64,000 nt of DNA from Microbispora rosea subsp. aerata (GCF_014647835.1 NZ_BMPY01000001.1:1-64000), one strand, 5' to 3'. Shown: positions 26,748 to 37,410, counted from the stretch's first letter. Notes: generated by a model not told the origin, from the letters alone. A program made the numbers and translations.

Positions 26748-27761
26748 GTGTTACCGCTGTCGCCGGCCACACCCAGCCCAGAGCCGACCATCGTGCCTGA
26801 TCCGGATGTGGTGGCAGCGAAAGTGGCAGAGGCGTGCGAGAAGAACGAGGGGATCTTCTGCACGGTCCTGAACAGCGCCTTCCCCGACCGTGACTTCCCC
26901 GCCTGGGTGCAGCTCGTCGCCGGCATCGTGGACGTGCTGCTCCTCATCGTCTTGATCCTGGCCGCGGCGCTGGTCATCCGGAACGTCATCCACCGCCTGA
27001 TCACCCGGCTCACCATGCGGGCCAGCGTCGGCGTGCTGCCCGAGCGGCTGCGCGGCAAGGCCGTGCTGACCAGCACGGAGGCCTCGGCCGCGGTGATGAC
27101 CGAGCGCCGCAGGGCGCGTGCCGAGGCGATGGGCTCGGTGCTGCGCAGCCTCGCATCCGTCATCATCCTGGGCACCGCCGCGTTGATGATCTTCGCGAAG
27201 CTCGGGGTCGAACTGACGCCGCTGCTCACGAGCGTCGGCATCATCGGCGTCGCGGTCGGCTTCGGCGCCCAGGAGCTGGTCAAGGACTTCATCGCCGGCA
27301 TGTTCATGCTGCTTGAGGACCAGTACGGCGTCGGCGACGTGATCGACACCGGCGTGGCCGTCGGCACCGTGGAGGCCGTCACCCTCCGCATCACCCGCCT
27401 GCGCGACGCGGACGGCAAGGTCTGGTACGTACGCAACGGCACGATCACCCGGGTCGGCAACGAGTCGCAGGGCTGGTCGAGGGCCTTGGTGGACGTCCCG
27501 GTGCCGTACGACAGCGACGTGGCGACGGTGCGCGAGCTGCTGACGGGCATCGCCCGCGAATTGTGGGAGGACCCGGAGTATCGCGACACGGTCATCGTCG
27601 AGGAGCCGCAGGTCTTCGGCCTGGAGTCGGTGTCGAACTCGTCGGTCATCTTCCGCGTCAGCGTGAAGACCGCGCCCGCGCAGCACCTGGAGGTCGCCCG
27701 CGAGCTGCGCCTGCGGGTGAAGCGGACCTTCGACGAGAAGAACATCGCCTTCGCCGCCTGA
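26748..27761 (+). CDS. Small-conductance mechanosensitive channel (MscS family)
   Basis: The 337-residue membrane protein has three helices (about 53-77, 132-150, 156-180). TM3 leads into the pore-lining VGFGAQELVKDFIAGMFMLLEDQYGVGD signature region, followed by the cytoplasmic beta/alpha-beta domain. MscS channels release osmolytes on sudden hypo-osmotic shock. Length is slightly above E. coli MscS (286 aa), owing to the N-terminal periplasmic part and the TM1-TM2 loop. The GTG start has AGGGGGGA about 10 nt upstream. It is followed after 34 bp by glbO, possibly cotranscribed. Confidence 0.92.
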   Translation: MLPLSPATPSPEPTIVPDPDVVAAKVAEACEKNEGIFCTVLNSAFPDRDFPAWVQLVAGIVDVLLLIVLILAAALVIRNVIHRLITRLTMRASVGVLPERLRGKAVLTSTEASAAVMTERRRARAEAMGSVLRSLASVIILGTAALMIFAKLGVELTPLLTSVGIIGVAVGFGAQELVKDFIAGMFMLLEDQYGVGDVIDTGVAVGTVEAVTLRITRLRDADGKVWYVRNGTITRVGNESQGWSRALVDVPVPYDSDVATVRELLTGIARELWEDPEYRDTVIVEEPQVFGLESVSNSSVIFRVSVKTAPAQHLEVARELRLRVKRTFDEKNIAFAA

Positions 27762-27795
27762 CCTTACCGATTGGTAACTGCCTTAGGCTGAAACC

Positions 27796-28179
27796 GTGAC
27801 CAGCGAGCAGACCCTGTCCTTCTACGAGGCGGTCGGCGGCGAGGAGACCTTCCAGCGGCTCGTCCACCGGTTCTACCAGGGCGTGGCGGAAGACCCCCTG
27901 CTGCGCCCGATGTACCCCGAGGAGGACCTCACCGGGGCGGAGGAGCGGCTGCGCCTGTTCCTCATCCAATACTGGGGCGGCCCGAAGACCTACAGCGAGC
28001 AGCGCGGCCACCCCAGGCTCCGGATGCGCCACATGCCGTTCGTCATCGACGAGGCGGCACGGGACGCCTGGCTCAAGCACATGGGCGACGCGGTGCGCTC
28101 CCTGGCTCTGCCGCCCGAGCTGGAAAAGCAGCTGTGGGACTACCTCGTCTACGCCGCCCACAGCATGGTCAACGCTTGA
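27796..28179 (+). CDS. glbO: Group II truncated haemoglobin (trHbO)
   Basis: The 127-residue haem protein has the group II pattern: distal Tyr27 (B10), Tyr40 (CD1, RPMYPEEDL), Trp92 (G8) and proximal His79 in RMRHMPF. Such globins bind oxygen and nitric oxide and protect against nitrosative stress or support respiration. GTG is the start. Its TGA overlaps a possible TTG start of the next gene, suggesting a transcriptional unit with the glycoside hydrolase gene. The same order, globin then alpha-glucosidase, seems common in actinobacteria, but I state that from memory only. Confidence 0.93.
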   Translation: MTSEQTLSFYEAVGGEETFQRLVHRFYQGVAEDPLLRPMYPEEDLTGAEERLRLFLIQYWGGPKTYSEQRGHPRLRMRHMPFVIDEAARDAWLKHMGDAVRSLALPPELEKQLWDYLVYAAHSMVNA

Positions 28180-28208
28180 GCAACGCGAGCAGCGGGCAGC
28201 CCAAGGTC

Positions 28209-29759
28209 ATGGAAACGACCCCCTGGTGGCGTGACGCCGTCGTCTACGAGATCTACGTCCGCAGCTTCGCCGACGCCTCCGGCGACGGCATCGGCGACCT
28301 GGCGGGGATCAGGGACCGCCTGCCGTACCTCGCCGAGCTCGGCGTGGACGCGATCTGGCTGACCCCCTTCTACCCCTCCCCCATGGCCGACGGCGGCTAC
28401 GACGTGGCCGACTACCGCGACGTCGATCCGTTGTTCGGGTCGCTGGCCGACTTCGACGACCTGGTCGCCGACACGCACGCGCACGGCCTGCGGCTGCTGG
28501 TGGACATCGTGCCGAACCACAGCTCGTCGGCCCATCCCTGGTTTCAGAAGGCCCTGGCGTCCCCCAGAGGCTCCCAGGAGCGCGAACGGTACATGTTCCG
28601 GGACGGCGGTCCCGAGGGCGGCGGAAGCGGCAACGGAGAGCCGAACAACTGGCTGTCGACCTTCGGCGGCCCGGCGTGGACCCGGGTGCCGGACGGTCAG
28701 TGGTACCTCCACCTGTTCGCGCCGGAGCAGCCCGACTTCAACTGGCGCAACCCCGAGGTGCGGGAGGAGTTCCTCGATATCCTGCGGTTCTGGCTCGACC
28801 GGGGAGTGGACGGCTTCCGCATCGACGTCGCGATGGGGCTGATCAAGGAGGAGGGGCTGCCCGACACCGACCCGGGCTTCGGGGCGAGGTCGCCGATCTG
28901 GAGCAGGCCGGAGGTGCACGACATCTACCGCGAGTGGCGGCGGGTGCTCGACTCCTATCCCGGCACCCGCGTCGCCGTCGGCGAGGTGTGGACCGACTCG
29001 GCCGAGGACCTCGCGTTGTACGTGCGGCCGGACGAGCTGCACCAGAGCTTCAACTTCGCCTGGCTGGAGGCCCCCTGGTCGGCCACGGCCTTCCGGAAGG
29101 TCATCGACGACACCTTCACGGCCGTCGCGTCGCCGACCTGGGTGCTGTCCAACCACGACGTCGTACGGCACGTCACCCGCTACGGCCAGGGCTCGCTCGA
29201 CCCGGGGGCCGGTCTGGCACGGGCCCGCGCGGCGTTGCTCGCCATGCTCGCCCTGCCGGGGTCGGCCTACCTGTACCAGGGCGAGGAGCTCGGGCTGCCC
29301 GAGGTCACCGACCTGCCCCCGCAGGCGCGGCAGGACCCGATTTTCGCGCGGTCGAACGGCGAGGTGCCGGGCCGCGACGGCTGCCGGGTGCCGCTGCCCT
29401 GGTCGGGCACCGAGCCGCCGTACGGCTTCGGGCCGGGCGGGTCCTGGCTGCCGCAGCCGGCGGAGTGGGCCGGCCTCACGGCCGAACGGCAGGCGGCCGA
29501 CCCGGACTCGACGCTGTGGTTCTACCGCCGGGCGCTGCGGACGCGCCGGGAACTGCGCGGCACGCTGCCCGACGCGATCACCTGGCTGGAGTCGCCGGAG
29601 GAGACGCTGTTCTTCCGGCGCGGGCGCCTGATCTGCGTGGTCAACTGTGGTGAGAGCCCGGTCGCTCTGCCGCCTCACGACCAGGTGCTTATCACCAGCG
29701 GCGCGCTCGACGGCACCACCCTTCCCGCCGACACCGCGGCCTGGCTGCTCACCGGCTGA
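28209..29759 (+). CDS. Glycoside hydrolase family 13 enzyme, alpha-glucosidase-like
   Basis: A 516-residue GH13 enzyme with the (beta/alpha)8 core. The catalytic residues, numbered from ATG 28209, are Asp206 (GFRIDVAM, nucleophile), Glu259 (VGEVW, acid) and Asp317 (SNHDVVRH). The N-terminal PWWRDAVVYEIYVRSFADASGDG and the QPDFNW motif point to the oligo-1,6-glucosidase/alpha-glucosidase group acting on malto-oligosaccharides. A TTG at 28176 overlapping the globin stop is an alternative start adding 11 residues. No signal peptide is seen, so it acts in the cytoplasm. Confidence 0.88.
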   Translation: METTPWWRDAVVYEIYVRSFADASGDGIGDLAGIRDRLPYLAELGVDAIWLTPFYPSPMADGGYDVADYRDVDPLFGSLADFDDLVADTHAHGLRLLVDIVPNHSSSAHPWFQKALASPRGSQERERYMFRDGGPEGGGSGNGEPNNWLSTFGGPAWTRVPDGQWYLHLFAPEQPDFNWRNPEVREEFLDILRFWLDRGVDGFRIDVAMGLIKEEGLPDTDPGFGARSPIWSRPEVHDIYREWRRVLDSYPGTRVAVGEVWTDSAEDLALYVRPDELHQSFNFAWLEAPWSATAFRKVIDDTFTAVASPTWVLSNHDVVRHVTRYGQGSLDPGAGLARARAALLAMLALPGSAYLYQGEELGLPEVTDLPPQARQDPIFARSNGEVPGRDGCRVPLPWSGTEPPYGFGPGGSWLPQPAEWAGLTAERQAADPDSTLWFYRRALRTRRELRGTLPDAITWLESPEETLFFRRGRLICVVNCGESPVALPPHDQVLITSGALDGTTLPADTAAWLLTG

Positions 29760-29895
29760 CCTCGCCGCGCCCGGAATCCAGCCGCGGGCTCCCTCGTCGC
29801 CGTGCCCGGCCGCCGGCCGGTTCTCACGCTCGCTCGGGGCACCCAGAGGCCTTGAGGCGGCCCGAGCCGGTAGCCGCGCGCCCTCGTCCGGTCAG

Positions 29896-29957
29896 GGCCT
29901 CCGGCGGTGGCCTGGCGGGCGTTTGCCGGTGCCACGGTTGCGGGGCCGCCGGAGGCC
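29896..29957. terminator. Long-range 12-bp hairpin between convergent genes
   Basis: GGCCTCCGGCGG (29896-29907) pairs exactly with 29946-29957. The 38-base loop holds smaller self-complementary parts. It lies in the convergent gap between the GH13 and thioesterase genes, ending 3 bp before the thioesterase stop. Confidence 0.6.
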
Positions 29958-29960
29958 GTC

Positions 29961-30395
29961 TTACGACAGGGCGCAGAACCGCTTGAGGTAGGCGAGCTCG
30001 TCCTCGTCGAGCCTGCGGGGGCGGGCCGCCGCGGCGTCGTAGGCGACCATGACCGTCTTCGCCTCGACGTAGAGCGTCTCGTCGTCGCGGATCTCGTACG
30101 CCAGGGTGAAACGGACCCTGGAAAGCTCGGTCACCCACACCTCGACGCGTACGGGATCGGTGCGGAAGGTGAGGGGCCACCGGTAGTCGATCTCGTGCCG
30201 GGCGACCACCAGGTCCTGGCGGCGGTCGGTGACCTCGCGCGGCCGGTCCCACAGCATGGCCACTCGCGCGTCTTCGAGGTAGTCGAAGAAGCGGACGTTG
30301 TTGACGTGGCCCAAGCTGTCGATGTCGCCGAAGCGCACCTTGCGCTCGAAGACGTAGCGGGTCACCTGATCGGGATGATTACGCAGCTCGGTCAC
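29961..30395 (-). CDS. Hotdog-fold acyl-CoA thioesterase
   Basis: The 144-residue 4HBT-type protein has the active-site strand RFGDIDSLGHVNN (21-33), with the catalytic Asp in the D-x-D-x2-GHVNN pattern. RWPLTFRTDPVRVEV and a typical C-terminal helix follow. It hydrolyses acyl-CoA; chain preference cannot be read from sequence. It is monocistronic, flanked by a hairpin downstream and the 30.5-kb repeat array upstream, so its promoter must lie between 30396 and about 30480 or within the array. Confidence 0.9.
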   Translation of the reverse strand: MTELRNHPDQVTRYVFERKVRFGDIDSLGHVNNVRFFDYLEDARVAMLWDRPREVTDRRQDLVVARHEIDYRWPLTFRTDPVRVEVWVTELSRVRFTLAYEIRDDETLYVEAKTVMVAYDAAAARPRRLDEDELAYLKRFCALS

Positions 30396-30473
30396 CGGTC
30401 AAATTTAGCGGTCCGGGCGAGGATGGATCTTCCGCACCCCGGCGCGGCAACCATCGCACCCGATGGCAAGACC

Positions 30474-30790
30474 CCCGACGCCGAGGCGAGAGGACGCCAA
30501 TCATCGACGCCAAGGCGAGGGGACATGAACCCCCGCCGGCAAGGTGGGGGACACCGACCGTCGGCGTCCAGGCGAGGGACGCCGACCATCAGCGGCGAGG
30601 CGGGGAACGCCGGCCATCAACGCCGAAGCGAGGGGTATCGACCGTTGGCCTCGGGACGAGAGGACGCGAACCATCGACGGCGAGGCGGGGAACGCCGGCC
30701 AGCAAGAGGACGCCTGCCATCGACGCCGGGGTGGGGCAGCAACCGTCGATGCCGAGGCGAGAGGACGCCGGCCGTCCCCCGCGCTGAGGC
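30474..30790. repeat. Degenerate tandem array of 28-bp units, about 11 copies
   Basis: Units begin near 30477, 30505, 30534, 30562, 30590, 30618, 30646, 30675, a partial at 30703, then 30721 and 30747. The consensus starts CGACGCCGAGGCGAGG and ends GACGCC then GACCAT. Most steps are exactly 28-29 bp and copies differ by 3-8 bases. There are no unique spacers, no leader and no cas genes. The array fills the 440-bp gap between the thioesterase start and the ettA stop. No supported protein is encoded. Confidence 0.75.
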
Positions 30791-30835
30791 GGGGGACGGG
30801 GCGAAGGGCCAGTGGATGGCGGCGGGTGCCGCGGC

Positions 30836-32500
<1,665 letters not shown>

Positions 32501-32510
32501 ACCTTCAAGC

Positions 32511-33812
32511 CTAGGGGATCGCACCGGCAGCGCCGTCCGCGCTACGCGGGGGTGGGGCCAGTGGGGAGGCGGGAAGGCAGACCCTGTCCCTGCCGAGCTC
32601 TTTGGCGCGGTAGAGGGCGAGGTCCGCGGCCGCCAGAAGCTCGATCAGGTCCTCACCGTGGACGTTCATGATGGCCACTCCGGCGGAGACCGTGACCGTG
32701 ACCGTCGCCTGCTCGGCGGGGACCACCATCCGGCTCACCCGGGTGCGCAGCCGCTCGGCCACCCGCCGCGCCTCGTGCACGTCGGCGCCGGGCAGCAGCA
32801 CGACGAACTCCTCGCCCCCGAACCGCCCCACCACGTCGTACTCGCGCAGCTGCGCGCGGAGGGTGGCCGCCACCTGGGCGAGGACCTGGTCGCCCACCAG
32901 GTGGCCGTAGGTGTCGTTGACCTTCTTGAAATGGTCGATGTCCACCAGGACCAGCGCGAGGGCGTCCCCGGTCCGCCGCGCCCTGACGATCTCCGTGTCC
33001 GCCTCCCGCTGCCAGGCGGCGGCGTTGAGCAGGCCCGTCTTCGGATCCGTACGGGCCGCGGCCTGGAGCTGGGCGTGCAGCAGGCTCCGCTGAAGCAGCA
33101 CGACGGGTGGCAGCACGAGCAGCAGCATCGCCAGGTTGAGCCCGCAGACCACCGCGACGAGGACGCCGAGGCACAGCTCGACCGTGTCGAGCAGGACGCG
33201 TTCGCGGTCCCACAGGACCTCGCCCCAGCGCCCCTCCGGGTCGGACGCGTGCGCCGCGACCGCGATCAGCGCGGTGTTGAGCACCGTGAACAGCACCGCG
33301 CACGCCGCCGCGACCGCGATCGGCCTGCCCTCCCCCGAGGACAACTGCGCCGGAACGGGGACCCAGTGATGGAAGGCGGCGGAGGCGGCGGCCGCCGCCA
33401 GCCCGATCGCCGCCGCGCTGAACACGCGGCGGTGCAGCACGGTCGCCCGGACCCTGAGCTGCAGCAGGATCTGCATCGGTATGGGAGCGAGCAGGGCGTA
33501 GACCGGCGGAAGCAGGAACGCCACCGGCAACCACCAGGCGGACAGCAGGTCGCGGGACACGCCGGCGGGCATCCCCAGGCGGCGGGTGGCCTCGATGCAC
33601 ACCGCGCCGCACACGGTGAGCGCTCCGAACATCGCGAGGTGGGGAGCGTGGAACGTGGTCGACTTCGCGAGCACCGCGATCAGGACCGCGTCGAACGCCA
33701 CCATCGCGCACACGTAGGACACGAGAGCGGGCGGCTGGGTCAGAAGCGGCCAGCGACTTCGCGAGCGGATCGCGCTTCGTGGTCTGGCCGAGGTCTGACC
33801 GCTTGCCGTCAT
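32511..33812 (-). CDS. Membrane diguanylate cyclase (GGDEF)
   Basis: The 433-residue protein has about seven hydrophobic segments (residues 30-240), then a GGDEF domain. The active site GGEEF (332-336) is intact, with DIDHFKKVND upstream. An RxxD inhibitory site (R323-E-Y-D326) sits five residues before it, so c-di-GMP product inhibition is expected. No EAL domain is present. The membrane part resembles MASE-type sensors. GGGAGG lies 4 nt before the ATG. It is cotranscribed with ettA, an unusual pairing of second-messenger and translation genes. Confidence 0.9.
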   Translation of the reverse strand: MTASGQTSARPRSAIRSRSRWPLLTQPPALVSYVCAMVAFDAVLIAVLAKSTTFHAPHLAMFGALTVCGAVCIEATRRLGMPAGVSRDLLSAWWLPVAFLLPPVYALLAPIPMQILLQLRVRATVLHRRVFSAAAIGLAAAAASAAFHHWVPVPAQLSSGEGRPIAVAAACAVLFTVLNTALIAVAAHASDPEGRWGEVLWDRERVLLDTVELCLGVLVAVVCGLNLAMLLLVLPPVVLLQRSLLHAQLQAAARTDPKTGLLNAAAWQREADTEIVRARRTGDALALVLVDIDHFKKVNDTYGHLVGDQVLAQVAATLRAQLREYDVVGRFGGEEFVVLLPGADVHEARRVAERLRTRVSRMVVPAEQATVTVTVSAGVAIMNVHGEDLIELLAAADLALYRAKELGRDRVCLPASPLAPPPRSADGAAGAIP

Positions 33813-34448
33813 CCCGCCTCCCAGTGGCCGAAGCTACATCTCACGATGTGTAACACAATAATTGCGGAGTGTGCCATGCGCGACGGGAACCACTACCTTG
33901 GCACGGCAGCCATCTGGATGTGATGGGCTAAGGGGCCCTCTGCGGCGGTTTGCGCGACCCTCGACGACCCCTCGACGCCCCGGCCAGCCCCCCGCCGACG
34001 GCACCCCGACGGCACCGCGCGGGCGCTCCGCCGACGGCGCCGCGTCAGTCGTCCGGCTCCCCTCATCGGCGCCCCCGCCCCCGGTCCCCGACCTCCACCA
34101 CAGCACGGGGGAACGCCGACATGCCCGAAGTGCGGCATGCCCGAGATGACAACGTGCGCTTCACGCAGCGGTGGCCGCCTTGGATGCTCCGCCGGCGGTA
34201 AAAAGTGCGGCGTAGCCCGGATGACAACGTGCTGCACGCAGTCCTTGCCGACGCGGGAGGGCCACGGCGAACCGGCCTCCATCCGCCGCTGCCCGGTCGC
34301 GCGCCTCGCCGACGATGGCGCCTGAATCGCGACATCGCCCTGCGAACGACCTCCCACCTCGATCACGGCGCTTGCAGGTGAGGCCCGTACGCCCTAGGGA
34401 GGCGCTGCATGCGGGCACTCCCGCTACGGGACGTCCGGCCGCATCGGG
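33813..34448. other. 636-bp non-coding region with repeats
   Basis: This lies between the ssb stop side and the diguanylate cyclase start. It holds the cyclase promoter area (AT-rich near 33840-33880), several CCGACGGCACC-like repeats near 33995-34040, and the two-copy repeat at 34120-34241. The open frames have poor codon structure. I see no gene. Confidence 0.5.
34120..34241. repeat. Two copies of a 40-bp repeat sharing CATGCCCGA with the 16.1-kb array
   Basis: Copy 34128-34168 (begins AAGTGCGGCATGCCCGAG) and copy 34203-34241 (begins AAGTGCGGCGTAGCCCGG) are about 85% alike over 40 bp, 75 bp apart. Both contain GATGACAACGTG and end CACGCAG. CATGCCCGA occurs at 34120 and 34136. Confidence 0.65.
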
Positions 34449-35249
34449 TCACGCCGCCAGTGCGGGTGGGAGCCAGGCGGCGTCGGCGCCTTCCCGCAGA
34501 GAGCGCCCCTGGGCCGCGTCTTCGTCCGTCGCGGCGCCCTCCCCGTCGGCCGCCTCGGGGTCGGTGGCCTCCCTGCCACCGTCCGTCACGCTCCGCTCCT
34601 CGCCGGTTGTCTCCATGCCCGGTGCCTCCGGGCCGTCGGCCTGCGGTTTGTCGTCGTGGCGCGATGCCTCCTCGTGCCGGGAGGCTCCGCGGGCCGCCCA
34701 CGCTCCGGCGGCCGGCGGGAACGCGTCACGAGCGCTGCGAACTCCGATGAGCGTGTCGAACGCCTCGTCGCCGTTCTCCTCGACGGCGGGCACCGCGCCG
34801 GGCGTGGCGTCGCCGGTCAGCTCCCACTCGCGGGTCGCGTCTTCCATCGCCCGGCGCTCGTCGTCGCTCGGCCCGCCCGCCGCGTAGGCGCGGATCGGCT
34901 TCTCGAACGAGGCGATGCCCCACTTCAAGTCATGGCCCACGGAACTGGCCTCGACCTCCGCCCAGAACCGCTGCTCGCCGTCGCGCTCGAACTGCTTGAT
35001 CCGCAGCTTGCCGTACACCACGACCGGGTGGCCCTTGCGGATCGACTGCTGCACGTTGTCCGCCAGTCCCCGATAGCAGCGCACGGTGTAGTAGGTGGTT
35101 TCCTTGGTCTGCCAGGTGTTCGTCTGCTGGTCGAGGACGCGCCTGTTGACGGCCATCCGCATCGAGGTGACGCGCGACCCGTCGCGGAACTGGTACTGCC
35201 GCGGGTCGTCGGTGACGTTCCCGCTCAGCGTGACGTAGATGTCGCTCAT
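34449..35249 (-). CDS. ssb: Single-stranded DNA-binding protein, long-tailed paralogue
   Basis: The first about 110 residues form an OB fold typical of SSB (MSDIYVTLSGNVTDDPRQ, MRMAVNRRV, YYTVRCYRGLADNV, GKLRIKQFERDG). A long acidic, low-complexity tail reaches residue 266 and ends AWLPPALAA. The usual SSB tip (DDDIPF-like), which recruits replication and repair partners, is absent. This suggests a second SSB, such as the SsbB of streptomycetes or a stress/competence form, rather than the main rpsF-linked SSB. GGGGAGG lies 7 nt before the ATG. Two DnaA-box-like sites lie about 90-115 bp upstream. Confidence 0.88.
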   Translation of the reverse strand: MSDIYVTLSGNVTDDPRQYQFRDGSRVTSMRMAVNRRVLDQQTNTWQTKETTYYTVRCYRGLADNVQQSIRKGHPVVVYGKLRIKQFERDGEQRFWAEVEASSVGHDLKWGIASFEKPIRAYAAGGPSDDERRAMEDATREWELTGDATPGAVPAVEENGDEAFDTLIGVRSARDAFPPAAGAWAARGASRHEEASRHDDKPQADGPEAPGMETTGEERSVTDGGREATDPEAADGEGAATDEDAAQGRSLREGADAAWLPPALAA

Positions 35250-35720
35250 GGAAGTGCCTCCCCGGCCCGGTCACTCGCCGGGCTCGGAGGACAGCGTGGC
35301 CGCGCCGCCCCCGGCCGAACGGTTCAGAACCCCGTTCTGTGGACGAAGCCACGCCTGTGGACAACCCACCCCCGGCCACGTCCTCGCCACAGCACACGGC
35401 ACACGATCTGCGAGACGGCCACCTTGAGTTGGGGCACCGTGCCCGCCCTGCCAAAGCAGGCTGGCCATCGCGCGCACGAGGGCACCGCGACCACACGCGC
35501 CCGGGAGACACAGGCCGGAGAAAGCCCCCAACGGTCACATTCCCGCCGACGTCACCAACGTCCGTGGTCAGCACACCTAGGAGCCGGAGAACGGGCCGGT
35601 CGGCGAAAGGCCGGGGCCGGACGTGGGCAGGAACCCGGCGGAACCCGTCGCCCAGACCGGGAGAGGCGGAGACCCGGAGGCGGAGACGCGGAGACCGGGA
35701 GGCGGGGGCCGTGACGCGTC
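35250..35720. other. 471-bp intergenic region upstream of ssb
   Basis: It lies between the ssb start and the stop of the smaller GTPase gene (both leftward). It contains the DnaA-box pair (35338-35364), the presumed ssb promoter, and a purine-rich GGCGGAGACC-type repeat stretch near 35660-35705. No supported gene is seen. Confidence 0.5.
35338..35364 (-). promoter_or_regulatory. Two DnaA-box-like 9-mers
   Basis: Reading leftward, 35356-35364 is TTGTCCACA, an exact match to the preferred actinobacterial DnaA box. The site 35338-35346 is TCGTCCACA, one mismatch, in the same orientation 18 bp away. They sit upstream of ssb. No dnaA, dnaN or gyrB is near, so this is not oriC. Confidence 0.5.
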
Positions 35721-37352
35721 TCAGCGCCGGACGGCGGCCATCGCCCCGAAGAACTCGTTGTAGCGGTTCAGCTCGCGCTCGACCGGCTGGACGACCATTT
35801 CCTGCGCCAGCACGCCCACCCGGCGCCGCATGTCGCGCTCCAGCCGGTCGCGGTCCTTCCCCGCGGCGAGCACCACGAAGTTTTTGCTCGCCATGGCCGA
35901 GAACAGGCCGAGCCCGAGGACACTGAGCATCATCAGCCCCACCCAGGGCAGCACGGCCACGTCACCGAGAACCTCGGCCGGCGGACGGCCCGCCTTGAAC
36001 ACGCCGTACGCGACGATCGCGCCGGCCCAGGTGAGGCTGGCGGCGAACATGACCACCAGGAGGTATTGCCAGATCTTCAGCAGCCACCACCAGGCGGGCA
36101 CCCGGTCGAGCGGTGGAGCGACCTCCGACAACTCGCTCGACAGCGCTCGGGGAAGCTCGTTCACCCGCGAGCGGGCGGCCTTGCGCACGCCGCTCCGCCA
36201 CACTTCGGGCATGCCGGCCGTCAGGCCGTCGGCGAGCGCCTCCACCGCGTGGTCCACCTCGGCGGGCTGGGCGGTGACCGAACTCGAGACCAGATTCCGG
36301 ATGTCGTCCTTCACCGCCCCGAGGCGCAGGCTCTTGAACGGGTCGGGCCGCATTCTGGCCACCCAGCGCGCGTACGGCCAGCCGACCCAGGCGACCGAGC
36401 GGACGGCGTACACGTTCTCGACGGCCTCCCCGAGAGCGGAGACGCCGGCCGCGTCGCACAACGCGTCGACCAGCCCGGCACGGCGCGCGCCGTCGACCGC
36501 GGGCTCCACCCGCAGCAGCTCCGGCGTGTCCTTGACCAGGCGCCGCACCAGCCGGTCGAGGTCGGCTTCGAGTCGCTGGTACGCGGCCCGCCGGGCGGCC
36601 ACGGACTCGGCCAGGACGGCCTTCAGGCTGTCCACGCCCTTGCCGGTGGTGGCGGACGTCGCGACCACCCGGGGATTGGCGACGCCCTCGCGCCGGAGAA
36701 GGTCCTCCAGGTCGGCCACGCACTCCGCCTGCTCCTCCGGGGTGAGCCGGTCGCACTGGTTGAGCACGAAGACCGTCACGGCGTCGTGCCCGGCCAGCTC
36801 GGTCACGTAACGCCGGTGCACGGAGGCGTCGGCGTACTTCTGCGGGTCGAGCACCCACACGATGAGATCGGCCACCTGGATCAGCCGGTGAGCCTCGTGG
36901 TCGGTGAGCGCGCGGATCGAGTCGTGGTCGGGCAGGTCGAGCAGGATCAGCCCGTGGAGCTGGCTTTCGCCCTTGTCCAGGGCGCTGGCGCGGGCGAACC
37001 GGTGCCGCCACTGGATCTTCAGCCAGTCGAGCAGCGGGCCCGCGCCGTCGATGCCCCACACACAGGCGTGAGTGCGCGCGGTGGTCGGCCTGCGTACGCC
37101 GATGGGCGAGAGCTCCAGCCCGGAGACCGCGTTGAACAGGGACGACTTCCCGCTGCCGGTGCCGCCCGCGAGCGCGACGACAGTGTGGGCGGGCGACAGC
37201 TTGAGCCGGTCGCCCGCGCGCAGCAGGAGCTGGGCCGCCTCCGTGAGCAGCGCCGGGTCGACCCGGCCCTTTCCCAGCTCGACGATCTTGGCCAGTGCGG
37301 CGAGCCGTGAGCCGAGCCCCTGCTGCGTTTCGGCGGTGCTGACAGCCGTCAT
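35721..37352 (-). CDS. Dynamin-like membrane GTPase (smaller of a pair)
   Basis: The 543-residue protein has a P-loop GGTGSGKSS (63-71), switch-region LLDLPDHDS, and NQCDR for guanine. A large helical middle follows, with two membrane helices near the C-terminus (about 430-455 and 470-495) and a final coiled region. This is the layout of bacterial YfjP/dynamin-like GTPases that act in pairs on membranes. ATG 37352 has GAGGAA just upstream. It lies 58 bp downstream of the larger GTPase gene. The pair may form a hetero-oligomer; that is inferred from their arrangement. Confidence 0.85.
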   Translation of the reverse strand: MTAVSTAETQQGLGSRLAALAKIVELGKGRVDPALLTEAAQLLLRAGDRLKLSPAHTVVALAGGTGSGKSSLFNAVSGLELSPIGVRRPTTARTHACVWGIDGAGPLLDWLKIQWRHRFARASALDKGESQLHGLILLDLPDHDSIRALTDHEAHRLIQVADLIVWVLDPQKYADASVHRRYVTELAGHDAVTVFVLNQCDRLTPEEQAECVADLEDLLRREGVANPRVVATSATTGKGVDSLKAVLAESVAARRAAYQRLEADLDRLVRRLVKDTPELLRVEPAVDGARRAGLVDALCDAAGVSALGEAVENVYAVRSVAWVGWPYARWVARMRPDPFKSLRLGAVKDDIRNLVSSSVTAQPAEVDHAVEALADGLTAGMPEVWRSGVRKAARSRVNELPRALSSELSEVAPPLDRVPAWWWLLKIWQYLLVVMFAASLTWAGAIVAYGVFKAGRPPAEVLGDVAVLPWVGLMMLSVLGLGLFSAMASKNFVVLAAGKDRDRLERDMRRRVGVLAQEMVVQPVERELNRYNEFFGAMAAVRR

Positions 37353-37410
37353 GGGTTCCTCACCGTGGTGCCGGAGGCGTACTCGGGTGTGAGCCGCCGG
37401 ATCGGCTCCG

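Noticed and set aside
30474-30790. CRISPR array
   Set aside because: Unit length is in range, but units are contiguous and degenerate, with no unique spacers and no cas genes anywhere in the window.
35250-35720. Origin of replication
   Set aside because: Only two DnaA-box-like sites and none of the usual oriC neighbours (dnaA, dnaN, gyrB, rpmH).
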